Shown here: positions 22,519 to 29,568 of the stretch, one piece after another
How positions within the stretch are numbered: the first letter of the stretch is position 1
Layout: the number at the start of each line of letters is the position of its first letter
Origin: Halorubrum sp. Atlit-26R
GTDB taxonomy: Archaea > Halobacteriota > Halobacteria > Halobacteriales > Haloferacaceae
DNA: 36,542 nucleotides
Assembly (NCBI RefSeq): GCF_003666015.1
Contig: NZ_QPLT01000024.1
Location: forward strand, 1 to 36,542
Direction: 5' to 3'
Position numbers and translations under genes: made by a program
The notes under the pieces: model-generated
The model's database searches: none
Told to the model about the DNA's origin: nothing
Seen by the model: the letters and a program-made list of their open reading frames with translations, nothing else

Positions 22519-23699
22519 TGGCGTCGTCCGCGACCGACTCCACCGGCGTCCGCGTCGCGGGCGTCGGTATGACGCCCTTCGAGAGCGACTCCGAGCGCGC
22601 ACTCGCCGACCTCGCCGCCACCGCCGCCGAAGGGGCCCTCGCGGACGCCGCGATCGACCCCGGCGACGTCGACGCGCTCCACTTCGGCAACGCCCTCGCC
22701 GAGGCGCTCGACGAGGGAGCGGGGCTCGCGAACGCGCTCGCGGCCGCCCTCGGCCTCGACGGCGCGTCCGCCGATCGGATCGAGAACACGAGCGCGACCG
22801 GCGCCAGCGCCTTCCACCGCGGCGTCGACCGCATTGAAAAGGGCGACGCCGACACCGCGCTCGTCGTCGGCGCCGAGAAGATGTCCGCGGGCGACACGCG
22901 GGACGTCACGGAGGCGATCAGCCGCCTCGTCCACCGTCGCGAGTACGCGCAGGGGGTCACGCTCCCCTCCTTCGGCGGCCTCGCCGCCGGCGCCTACCTC
23001 GACCGCCACGACGCGCCCCGCGAGGCGCTCGCCGCGGTCGCCGCCAAGAACCACGCCAACGCGGTCGACAACCCCGTCGCGCAGTTCCGGAAGTCGATCG
23101 ACGTCGAGGACGCGCTCGACTCCCCGGTGGTCGCCGCACCGCTCCGACTGTACGACTGCTGTCCGATGTCCGACGGCGCCGCCGCGGTCGTGCTGACCCG
23201 CGCAACCGACGAGGACGACGCCGGACACCCAGCGGGCCCGCGCGTCGCAGGTACCGCGAGTGCGACGGGCACCCACGCGGTCGCCGAGCGCCCGGACCCG
23301 CTCTCGATCGACTCCGTCCGGACCGCGGGCGAGCGCGTCTTCGACAGCGCCGGAATCGCCCCCGACGACGTCGACGTCGCCTGTATCCACGACGCGTTCA
23401 CCGTTCTCGAACTGATCGAACTCGAAGAACTCGGCTTCTACGACCCCGGAACCGCCTGGGAGGCGACGCTCGACGGCGACACCGCGCTCGACGGCGACCT
23501 CCCGGTCAACCCCGGCGGCGGGCTCAAGGCCCGCGGCCACCCCCTCGGCGCGACCGGCCTCTCGCAGATCGTCGAACTCGTCTGGCAGCTGCGCGGCGAC
23601 CTCCCAGAGAGCCGCCGCGTCAACGACGCGGAGACGGCGTTCGCGATCAACGTCGCTGGGTTCGGGAACAACAGCGTCTGTACGGTGTTGCGCGCGTGA
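22518..23699 (+). CDS. Thiolase-like (SCP2-type) protein with Ser in place of the catalytic Cys
   Basis: A 393-residue thiolase-fold protein. Family features are VGMTPF near the N-terminus, LVVGAEKMS, KNHANAVDNPVAQFRK, the PLRLYDCCPMSDGAAAVVL lid, HDAFTVLELIELEELGF (His291) and GGGLKARGHPLGATG (His341). At the nucleophile position, where archaeal thiolases have (N/G)-A-C-A-S-G, it reads N90-T-S92-A-T-G. The essential Cys is therefore Ser. Ordinary thiolysis is doubtful. A Cys-less thiolase-like protein paired with a DUF35 partner recalls Ltp2-type aldolases that cleave acyl-CoA side chains. The start overlaps the previous stop (TGATG) and the end overlaps the DUF35 start (GTGA). Confidence 0.87.
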   Translation: MASSATDSTGVRVAGVGMTPFESDSERALADLAATAAEGALADAAIDPGDVDALHFGNALAEALDEGAGLANALAAALGLDGASADRIENTSATGASAFHRGVDRIEKGDADTALVVGAEKMSAGDTRDVTEAISRLVHRREYAQGVTLPSFGGLAAGAYLDRHDAPREALAAVAAKNHANAVDNPVAQFRKSIDVEDALDSPVVAAPLRLYDCCPMSDGAAAVVLTRATDEDDAGHPAGPRVAGTASATGTHAVAERPDPLSIDSVRTAGERVFDSAGIAPDDVDVACIHDAFTVLELIELEELGFYDPGTAWEATLDGDTALDGDLPVNPGGGLKARGHPLGATGLSQIVELVWQLRGDLPESRRVNDAETAFAINVAGFGNNSVCTVLRA

Positions 23700-24082
23700 C
23701 CGGCTCCGATCACCCGGTCACCGACGGGCCGGCCGACCGCGACGTCCCCGCGGACCGCGCCTTCGTCTGCGACGACTGCGGCCACCGCTGGTACTACGAC
23801 CGACGCCGCTGCCCGGCGTGCGGCCACGGCGCTGAGTCGGCCGCGACGGTTCGACTCGAAACGGGGGCGGTCGTCGCGACGACGACGGTCGAGACCACGC
23901 CGCCGGACGTCCGCGCGCCGAACCACCTCGCGTTAGTCCGGTTCGACGAGGTCCAACTGATCGCACAGGCCGCCGACGGCGACCTGTCTCCCGGCGATCG
24001 CGTTCGATTCGACGGTTCTCACCGGCTTCGCGACGGGCGCGAGCGGACCGACCCGCGGCTCGTCGCGGTCGACGACTCCTGA
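23696..24082 (+). CDS. DUF35 / OB-fold zinc-ribbon acyl-CoA-associated protein
   Basis: A 128-residue DUF35-type protein. It has an N-terminal rubredoxin-like zinc ribbon (CDDCGHRWYYDRRRCPACG) followed by an OB fold (VVATTTVETTPPDV, APNHLALVRFDEVQLIAQ, GDRVRFDG). DUF35 proteins bind acyl-CoA and bridge thiolase-superfamily enzymes, as in the archaeal thiolase/HMG-CoA synthase complex and Ltp2-ChsH2. Adjacency to the thiolase-like gene makes a complex with it likely. GTG 23696 overlaps the thiolase stop by four bases, fixing the start. It is the last gene of the operon. Confidence 0.88.
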   Translation: MTGSDHPVTDGPADRDVPADRAFVCDDCGHRWYYDRRRCPACGHGAESAATVRLETGAVVATTTVETTPPDVRAPNHLALVRFDEVQLIAQAADGDLSPGDRVRFDGSHRLRDGRERTDPRLVAVDDS

Positions 24083-24090
24083 CGACGGGG

Positions 24091-24158
24091 ACCGATTTCG
24101 ACTGGAAATCGATTCCGACTGGAAACCGATCTCGACGCGAGACCGCTTTCGACGGGAA
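24091..24158 (+). repeat. 17-bp degenerate tandem repeat, four units
   Basis: Four head-to-tail 17-mers run ACCGATTTCGACTGGAA, ATCGATTCCGACTGGAA, ACCGATCTCGACGCGAG and ACCGCTTTCGACGGGAA. They fill the gap between the DUF35 gene and the convergent TetR gene. The shared TTTCGACTGGA resembles the ORB half in polD1. The array may be a protein-binding site or part of a bidirectional terminator. Confidence 0.8.
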
Positions 24159-24186
24159 ACGCCGGCCGAAAAAGGCGACCGCTCGG

Positions 24187-24909
24187 CTATTCCGTCCGCT
24201 CCAGCGACTCGAAGATGAACTCGTCCATCGCCTTCCGGGCCTCCTCGGGGGCGTCCTCGTGCCCGAGCGAGATCCGTCGCCCGCGGGCGGCGTGGATGAC
24301 GTCGGTCACCAGCTGGCCCATCCGCTCGGCGTCGACGTCGTGGAAGACGCCCTCCTCTATCCCCTCTTCGACGACCTCGACGATGCTGCCGCGGAGGCGG
24401 TCGTAGTGCTCGTTGAACACCTCGCGGTGCTCGCCGTCGTTCTGCGCCTGCGTGTACAGCTCGTGGTACACCTTCATCCGGTCCCAGTGGCTGAACTCCT
24501 CGAACTCGGGCCCGAACAGGCACTGGTCGACGCGGGCGCGGAGCTCCGTCCGCGGGTCCGCGTCCCCGTCGACGACCACGCTGCCCTCGTACTGGTCGAT
24601 GATGTGTTCGAGGAACGAGGACAGCAGGTCGTACTTCCCGTCGAAGTGGTAGTGGATCACCTGCCGCGTGAGGTCCATCTCCTCGCCGATGTCGCGCATC
24701 CGGAGGTCTTTGTACCCGTGCTTGCTCAGCGCACGGAACGTCGCCTCCATGATCACCTCCTTCGTGTCCTTGGAGGACACCGTCTCCTCGCCGGACTCGT
24801 CGGAGGCGGCCTCCTCCGTGACGGCGTCATCGGCGACGTCGCGGCCGCCACCGTCGTCGGTCGCGGAGTCGACGGACTCGTTCACCGATCCGCCCTGTGA
24901 TTCGCTCAT
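24187..24909 (-). CDS. TetR/AcrR family transcriptional regulator
   Basis: A 240-residue repressor. Residues 1-45 are an acidic halophilic lead-in. The TetR helix-turn-helix domain spans about 50-95 (KEVIMEATFRALSKHGY, LRMRDIGEEMDL, TRQVIHYHFDGKYDLLSSFL). The remainder is an all-helical ligand-binding and dimer domain. ATG 24909 is preferred to the GTG two codons earlier; a TATA-like GTATTATGT sits about 26 bases upstream. It is divergent from the amidohydrolase gene. The shared gap carries the palindrome TTTACTGCCCGGTAAA, also found before the CoA-transferase and TatD/BNR genes, so it probably controls all of them and itself. The ligand is unknown, perhaps an acyl-CoA or pathway intermediate. 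Confidence 0.92.
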   Translation of the reverse strand: MSESQGGSVNESVDSATDDGGGRDVADDAVTEEAASDESGEETVSSKDTKEVIMEATFRALSKHGYKDLRMRDIGEEMDLTRQVIHYHFDGKYDLLSSFLEHIIDQYEGSVVVDGDADPRTELRARVDQCLFGPEFEEFSHWDRMKVYHELYTQAQNDGEHREVFNEHYDRLRGSIVEVVEEGIEEGVFHDVDAERMGQLVTDVIHAARGRRISLGHEDAPEEARKAMDEFIFESLERTE

Positions 24910-24983
24910 ACCCACACTCTACGTCTGAGGTACATAATACGATTGCTCCGCTTGCTATCGCTCCGTTTCGACGCCCGATCAAA

Positions 24984-24999
24984 TTTACTGCCCGGTAAA
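24984..24999 (+). promoter_or_regulatory. TetR operator 2, between tetR and the amidohydrolase gene
   Basis: It reads TTTACTGCCCGGTAAA, matching TTTAC-N6-GTAAA. It lies about 50 bases before the amidohydrolase ATG and about 75 before the tetR start, within the divergent promoter region. Confidence 0.75.
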
Positions 25000-25001
25000 C
25001 T

Positions 25002-25019
25002 TTTAACCTCTTGGTCAAA
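25002..25019 (+). promoter_or_regulatory. Secondary operator-like inverted repeat over the amidohydrolase TATA box
   Basis: It reads TTTAACCTCTTGGTCAAA. TTTAACC faces GGTCAAA, related to the TTTACC/GGTAAA arms of operators 1-3 but looser. The left half coincides with the likely TATA element (TTTTAACC), about 28 bases before ATG 25034. It may be a second, weaker repressor site. Confidence 0.5.
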
Positions 25020-25033
25020 CCCTATTATCGAAC

Positions 25034-26389
25034 ATGACACAGACGATCGTGCGAAACGGGACCGTGGTCTCGCTCGACCCGGACGTGGGGGAGTTCGACG
25101 AGGCCGACGTCCTGATCGAGGACGGGGAGATAATCGAGGTCGGCACCGGACTGTCGGCGTCGAACGCCGAGGAGATCGACGCCGCCGGCCAGATCGTCGT
25201 CCCCGGCTTCGTCGACTCGCACATCCACCTCGCGCAGACGCAGGTACGCGGTATCGCGGGCGACTGGTCGCTCATGGGCGAGTACTTCGACGACATGCTC
25301 GGCAACATCACCGGGCTGTATCAGCCCGAGGACATGTACCTCGGCGGCCTCTTCGGCGCCTTCGAGAAGCTCCACACCGGGACCACGACGGCGCTCGACT
25401 GGTCGTACCCCAACACGCTCGAACACGGCGAACGCGCGGTCGACGCGCTGAAGGACAGCGGCCTGCGCGCGGTGTACACGTACGGCCCGCCGGGCGACGA
25501 CGCGGCGAAGTGGTGGTTCGAGAGCGACGTCGGCCTCCCGGAGGAGAAGATCCGCGAGCTCCGCGAGAAGAAGATCCGCGACGACGACCTGCTCAGCCTC
25601 GCGCTCGGGCTCCGCGGCCCGGACTTCTGTACCGACGAGACCGCCCGGGGGGACCTCGAGCTCGCCCGCGACCTCGGCGTCCTCTCGACGATCCACATGG
25701 GCGCGGCGCTGTGGCCGTCGTCGGAGTACGGCGACGACTACCAGGGCTTCGGCTGTATCGAGGACATGCTCGGCCCCGACGTCAACGTCGCCCACGGGAA
25801 CCACTTCACGCAGGAGGACGTCGACCACGCCGTCGAGCAGGGGGTATCCTTCTCCTCGACGCCCGAGGTCGAGATGCAGATGGGCCACGGCATTCCCGTC
25901 ACCGGGAAGGTGCTCGAAGCCGGCGGCCGCCCGACCTGGGGCGTCGACGTCTGCTCGAACGTCAGCGGCGACATGGGGAGCCAGATGCGGATCGGCATGC
26001 AGCTCCAGCGCATGTTCGACAACCAGAAGATCCTCGAGGGCGACGAGGAGGTCACCGAGGTCAGCATCTCCGCGCGCGACACCTTGGAGATGGCCACCGT
26101 CGAGGGCGCGAAGGCGCTCGGCCTCGACGACGAGATCGGGACGATCACCCCCGGCAAGCGCGCGGACCTCGTCTTATTCGACGCCGACGACTTCATGACG
26201 GCGCCCTCGCACTCCCCGATCCAGACCGTCGTGTTCCAGGCCGACCCCTCGCACATCGACACCGTCCTCGTCGACGGCGAGGTCGTCAAGCGCGACGGCG
26301 AGCTGACGAACCCGAAGGTCGACGAGGAGTTCGACCGCTTCGTCGCCTCCGGCGAGCGCCTGCTCGACGAGGCCGGGATCGACCTGTAA
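25034..26389 (+). CDS. Amidohydrolase (cytosine deaminase/chlorohydrolase-like)
   Basis: A 451-residue TIM-barrel metal hydrolase of the amidohydrolase superfamily, in the branch with cytosine/guanine deaminases, SAH deaminase and TrzN/AtzB. Metal and catalytic ligands are HxH at H63/H65 (FVDSHIHLAQ), H221 (STIHMGA), H254/H257 (VAHGNHFT) and D305 (WGVDVCSN). It starts with the beta-sandwich strand TIVRNGTVVSLDPD and ends with GTITPGKRADLVLFD. It probably deaminates or hydrolyses a ring or amide compound; the substrate cannot be read from sequence. Its position behind two TetR operator-like palindromes and upstream of an FAH-family gene suggests a shared catabolic route. Confidence 0.9.
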   Translation: MTQTIVRNGTVVSLDPDVGEFDEADVLIEDGEIIEVGTGLSASNAEEIDAAGQIVVPGFVDSHIHLAQTQVRGIAGDWSLMGEYFDDMLGNITGLYQPEDMYLGGLFGAFEKLHTGTTTALDWSYPNTLEHGERAVDALKDSGLRAVYTYGPPGDDAAKWWFESDVGLPEEKIRELREKKIRDDDLLSLALGLRGPDFCTDETARGDLELARDLGVLSTIHMGAALWPSSEYGDDYQGFGCIEDMLGPDVNVAHGNHFTQEDVDHAVEQGVSFSSTPEVEMQMGHGIPVTGKVLEAGGRPTWGVDVCSNVSGDMGSQMRIGMQLQRMFDNQKILEGDEEVTEVSISARDTLEMATVEGAKALGLDDEIGTITPGKRADLVLFDADDFMTAPSHSPIQTVVFQADPSHIDTVLVDGEVVKRDGELTNPKVDEEFDRFVASGERLLDEAGIDL

Positions 26390-26452
26390 CGCGCGCCGCG
26401 CGGTTTCCCTCACTCGACTCACTCGAAATTCACCCCACTTCACTCACTTCAG

Positions 26453-27337
26453 ATGCGAATCGGACAATACCGAACGACGGACGCACAGACACCGTGGGCC
26501 GGCGTCGCGACCGACGACGGCGTCGTCGACCTCGCAGAGGCCGGCGCCGCCGCCGGGATCCACGTCCCCGACCGAACCAGCAACCTCCTCGCCGACTGGG
26601 AGTGGCGTCGCAAGGCCGACCTCGCGGTCGAGTACGCCGAGTCGACGGGCGTCGGCGTCCGCGATCCGGCGGACCTCGATCGCGCCGCCCCCGTCGACGA
26701 CCCGCAGAAGGTCGTCTGCGTCGGGCTGAACTACCGCGACCACGCCGAGGAGGGCGACAACGAGATCCCGGACGAACCCGTCCTCTTCTCGAAGTTCCCC
26801 ACCTCGGTCGTCGGGCCCGACGACGCGGTCCGCTGGGATCCCGACTACACCGAGAAGGTCGACTACGAGGCCGAACTCGTCGCCGTGATCGGCGAGCGCG
26901 CCCGCCGCGTCGACCCCGACGAGGCACTCGACCACGTCGCGGGCTTCACCGTCGGCAACGACGTCTCCGCGCGCGACCTCCAGCACGGCGACGGTCAGTG
27001 GGTCCGCGGGAAGAGCCTCGACACCTTCGCCCCGACCGGGCCCGAGCTCGTCACGACCGACGAGATCGACGACCCCCACGACCTGGATATCTTCGCCGAA
27101 ATCAACGGCGAACGCCTCCAGGAGTCGTCGACCGAGAACCTCATCTTCGGCGTCGACGAGCTGATCTCCTTCTGTAGTCGGGCGTTCACGCTCGAACCCG
27201 GCGACCTGGTGTTCACCGGCACGCCGCCCGGCGTCGGCGTCTACCGCGAGCCCCCGGTGCTGCTCGGCGACGGCGATTCGGTTACCATCGGCGTCGAGGG
27301 CGTCGGCGAACTCACGAACTCGTTCGAGACGGAGTAG
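26453..27337 (+). CDS. Fumarylacetoacetate hydrolase (FAH) family protein
   Basis: A 294-residue FAH-superfamily enzyme. The C-terminal catalytic domain has VGLNYRDHAEE (about 90-100), metal ligands E139 and E141 in DYEAELVAVIG, D170 in VGNDVSARDLQ, and GTPPGVGVYREP. The family includes acylpyruvate hydrolases, oxaloacetate decarboxylases and sugar-acid or ring-cleavage hydratases that act on a 2-keto-type carbon-carbon bond. The gap of 63 bp after the amidohydrolase contains no gene. It may be read from the upstream promoter or from its own (TCGAAATTC about 26 bases before ATG 26453). The pairing suggests consecutive steps. Confidence 0.9.
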   Translation: MRIGQYRTTDAQTPWAGVATDDGVVDLAEAGAAAGIHVPDRTSNLLADWEWRRKADLAVEYAESTGVGVRDPADLDRAAPVDDPQKVVCVGLNYRDHAEEGDNEIPDEPVLFSKFPTSVVGPDDAVRWDPDYTEKVDYEAELVAVIGERARRVDPDEALDHVAGFTVGNDVSARDLQHGDGQWVRGKSLDTFAPTGPELVTTDEIDDPHDLDIFAEINGERLQESSTENLIFGVDELISFCSRAFTLEPGDLVFTGTPPGVGVYREPPVLLGDGDSVTIGVEGVGELTNSFETE

Positions 27338-27461
27338 AACATTCGGGTCGTCGGAGTTTATAAATAATCGTCGCGTGGCGGCCTCGTTGAAACCGTATTC
27401 TCCGGACGCGCTCGTACATCGCTAACCAAGCTACAAGTGTCCACGTGTCGTTACATCGCCA

Positions 27462-27731
27462 ATGGAAGATCTGTACCTCTACACCGGCTCATTCGCCGTA
27501 ATCGGAGCTTCAGTAGGAGGGCCAGCGGTAGCGTCGCTCGTCGCTGGCGATCGCAGCATCCCGATACTGCTCATGGCGACCGGTGGGGTTGGAATGCTCG
27601 CCGTTGCCGGCTACGAATCGCTTCAAACCGACCCAGAGGAGTTTACTGCCCCTCCTATCGTCCTTCTGGCGTTGGTCGGCGCCGGTCTGACTCTTCTCGG
27701 AACAGTACTCCCTGCGGTGACCGGGTTCTAA
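27462..27731 (+). CDS. Small three-helix membrane protein, unknown
   Basis: An 89-residue hydrophobic protein with three predicted spans: LYTGSFAVIGASVGGPAVASLVAG (within about 6-29), IPILLMATGGVGMLAVAGY (33-51) and PIVLLALVGAGLTLLGTVL (65-83). A short acidic loop lies before the last span. I do not recognise the family. Codon use is noticeably less GC-rich than its neighbours, in line with the surrounding accessory segment. A strong TATA-like TTTATAAATAA at 27357-27367 is about 100 bases upstream; a nearer one is not clear. Confidence 0.6.
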   Translation: MEDLYLYTGSFAVIGASVGGPAVASLVAGDRSIPILLMATGGVGMLAVAGYESLQTDPEEFTAPPIVLLALVGAGLTLLGTVLPAVTGF

Positions 27732-27761
27732 ATGGCTTGGACCGACTGGAATCGGAATGCC

Positions 27762-27808
27762 TTCTCTGTAGAGAATCTCAACGGAGCCCGTACAGTGAAC
27801 TTCTCTAC
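27762..27808. other. Nested TTCTCT/AGAGAA inverted repeats
   Basis: TTCTCTGTAGAGAA (27762-27775) is a compact inverted repeat. Its right half, GTAGAGAA, also pairs perfectly with TTCTCTAC at 27801-27808. Two alternative hairpins are therefore possible, just after the small membrane-protein gene. This could be a terminator or the edge of the inserted segment. Confidence 0.45.
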
Positions 27809-27826
27809 AGCTCCGGCCGTTCATTT

Positions 27827-27940
27827 ATAAATAGTTGACTACAGATCGGCGGTGAGTACCTCCAAAGCCACAGTCGCTCGCTAATAAATAATTGACTACA
27901 GATCGGCGGTGAGTATCTTCAAAGCCCCAGTCGCGAGGGC
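27827..27940 (+). repeat. 57-bp tandem duplication of the element head (copy C)
   Basis: Two head-to-tail 57-bp copies start at 27827 and 27884. Each opens with a TATA-like ATAAATA followed by TTGACTACAGATCGGCGG and TGAGTA, and ends in AAAGCC-C-CAGTCGC. The second copy runs directly into hairpin I of repeat copy C. The first stops after CAGTCGCTCGCT. The duplicated unit therefore joins a TATA-like box to the element's conserved head. Confidence 0.88.
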
Positions 27941-28174
27941 GACGTACGCTCGCTGCGCGCTTCACTCGGTCGCTCACTGCGTTCGCTCCCTCGTTCCAGT
28001 GCTTGCGTCGCCTACGCCGCCCTCGCGACTGCCCCTTTGAGTCCCACCCCGTCCCGCACAGCACCGCAGCCTCACACCTCCCCAGCCTCGCGGTTCGCGC
28101 TCTGCGAGCGCTCACCGCGTCCCTCGCGGGCTGGCTCGCGGCCGCTGAAGGCGGCCGCTCGCAGGCGCGCCACC
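27901..28174 (+). repeat. Three-hairpin structured repeat, copy C
   Basis: Third copy, plus orientation. Hairpin I arms are 27928-27946 and 28013-28031 (19 bp, one mismatch). The linker GCCCCTTTGAGTCCCACCC is identical to copy A, and GCAGCCTCACACCTCCCC is identical to copy B. Hairpin II (28090-28118) is closed by GCGGT/ACCGC, with an inner stem unlike copies A and B. Hairpin III has a perfect 8-bp stem, 28138-28145 / 28151-28158 (GCGGCCGC, loop TGAAG). The stretch 28175-28421 after it is less GC-rich and contains no gene I can support. TATA-like elements lie near 28188 and 28222. Confidence 0.85.
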
Positions 28175-28404
28175 GCACCGCCTGCCATTTATAGACGCTC
28201 GTCGCCGTCGCTCACAGTTGTTTAAATACTACATCGCTGTTACCGATCTGCGATACTCACTCCTGCTCGTCGCTATGTTCGTACTGACCGGAACAACTCA
28301 CAATATGGGACTTTTGAGGACAACGTGCCTGAAACATCGGATTCTAACCGTGACAATCCGTCCTAATCAACTCAGTTCATCGGTAGAGTTTTTTTTTTGA
28401 CTGT

Positions 28405-28417
28405 TTCCTATTAGGAA
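28405..28417 (+). promoter_or_regulatory. Perfect palindrome upstream of the MNT antitoxin gene
   Basis: TTCCTATTAGGAA is a perfect 13-base palindrome ending four bases before the antitoxin ATG. A 10-base T run (28389-28398) sits where a TATA box would be for a leaderless start at 28422. The antitoxin has a winged-helix domain, so autoregulation at this site is plausible. Confidence 0.6.
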
Positions 28418-28421
28418 TCGT

Positions 28422-29087
28422 ATGCCTAATGGGAAAGAGTCGATCTCGATCGAACTGCGATATCCGTTTCCGGAGGATCGGGTGTTTCGATACCAAGCAA
28501 TGGAGGATGTCCTTGCGGTTCTCATCGACCGGCCGTACACGACGTACTCGATGAGCGAACTCGCGAGTCTCACGGGGGCGAACCAGGGGACGATATCGAA
28601 GGCAGTGAAGCTCCTTTCCGAGCTTGACGTCGTCGAAACGGCACAGGACGGTCGGACCCAGCAGGTCCGGATCAACCGTGACCGGCTCACGAAGCCCGAT
28701 CCGATTCTCTCGATCCCGCAGAGCGAGTTCCACCACCCGGTCCAGGCCTTCCTCCAACGAGCCCGAGAGGAACTGGACGAGCTAGTCGGTGTCGTCCTAT
28801 TCGGCAGCGTCGCTCGGGGGGAAGCGGATCGGACCAGCGACATCGACGTACTGGTGGTCGTCGACGAAGATCGAACAGCCGCTCGTCGGACCGTCCAGTC
28901 GATCGTCAGCGACCTCGAAGACCGACGGTTCGAGGGGAACCGCTACACCTACCAGCCGCTCGTCGAATCGACGGACAGCGTCCGGCGAATCGGCGACCAG
29001 CTTCGCCCCCAGTTCGACGACGGCATCACGTTGGTCGATTCCGACCTCCTCTCAGCGCTCCGGACCGAGGTGTACGCCGATGAATGA
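28422..29087 (+). CDS. Winged-helix MNT-type nucleotidyltransferase (antitoxin of an MNT-HEPN pair)
   Basis: A 221-residue two-domain protein. Residues about 25-88 form a winged helix-turn-helix (MSELASLTGANQGTISKAVKLL). Residues 118-215 form a minimal nucleotidyltransferase with the signature GSVARGEADRTSDIDVLVV, including Asp140 and Asp142 as metal ligands. In MNT-HEPN modules the MNT protein can neutralise the HEPN RNase by AMPylation. The downstream HEPN gene overlaps it by 8 bases but has a premature stop. A perfect palindrome just before ATG 28422 suggests self-repression. The gene looks intact and lies in a segment with signs of recent acquisition. Confidence 0.88.
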   Translation: MPNGKESISIELRYPFPEDRVFRYQAMEDVLAVLIDRPYTTYSMSELASLTGANQGTISKAVKLLSELDVVETAQDGRTQQVRINRDRLTKPDPILSIPQSEFHHPVQAFLQRAREELDELVGVVLFGSVARGEADRTSDIDVLVVVDEDRTAARRTVQSIVSDLEDRRFEGNRYTYQPLVESTDSVRRIGDQLRPQFDDGITLVDSDLLSALRTEVYADE

Positions 29088-29568
29088 CGACATCCGGGAT
29101 CGATTGGCGGAGGCCGAGCGGAGCTTCGAGGGCAGCCCCGGAACGATCGAGGAGGGTTTGGACGTCGACGACGCGGAGCTGGTCTAACTTCGCCGTGCCT
29201 GCCGGCTGTTGGAGGTCGGATCGAACCTCCTCGACCGAGGGTACTACACGGTCGTTATCGAGTCGGCGTTCGTCGCCATCGAGCGCACGATTCAGTTCCG
29301 GTTGATCCACGACGGAGCGATGTCGCCCTCGGAGGTCATCAGTAGCCACCGGCGGCTCTACCAACGCGGCGCCGAGATCGGTCTCTACGACGATGCCTTC
29401 GGGGACAATCTCGCCGAGCTGTGGAACCGGAACCGAACGGAGACCTACTACAGGCTTGGAACAGCAACGAAGGAACAGGCGGAGGCGATGTACTCCTTGG
29501 CCGACGACATCCACCGCCACCTTACCGATGTGACCCGAGTGTCACACGAGTGTCTCTGTCGGAGGTAA
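29080..29568 (+). pseudogene. HEPN-domain toxin gene interrupted by an in-frame stop
   Basis: The frame starting at ATG 29080 reads MNDDIRDRLAEAERSFEG and continues to codon 35. It meets TAA at 29185-29187, then continues in the same frame as LRRACRLLEVGSNLLDRGYY to TAA at 29566-29568. Without the stop the product would be 162 residues, normal for haloarchaeal HEPN partners. A single C-to-T change from CAA could have made the stop. The remaining frame has WNRNRTETYYRLG near the place of the HEPN R-x4-6-H motif, without the His. A shorter product starting at TTG 29209 cannot be excluded. The most likely reading is a recently inactivated toxin, unless it is a sequencing error. Confidence 0.8.

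Noticed and set aside
28218..28400. A 60-codon hydrophobic open frame before the antitoxin gene.
   Set aside because: It has no promoter spacing or family similarity, lies in low-GC intergenic DNA and ends in a poly-T run translated as Phe.
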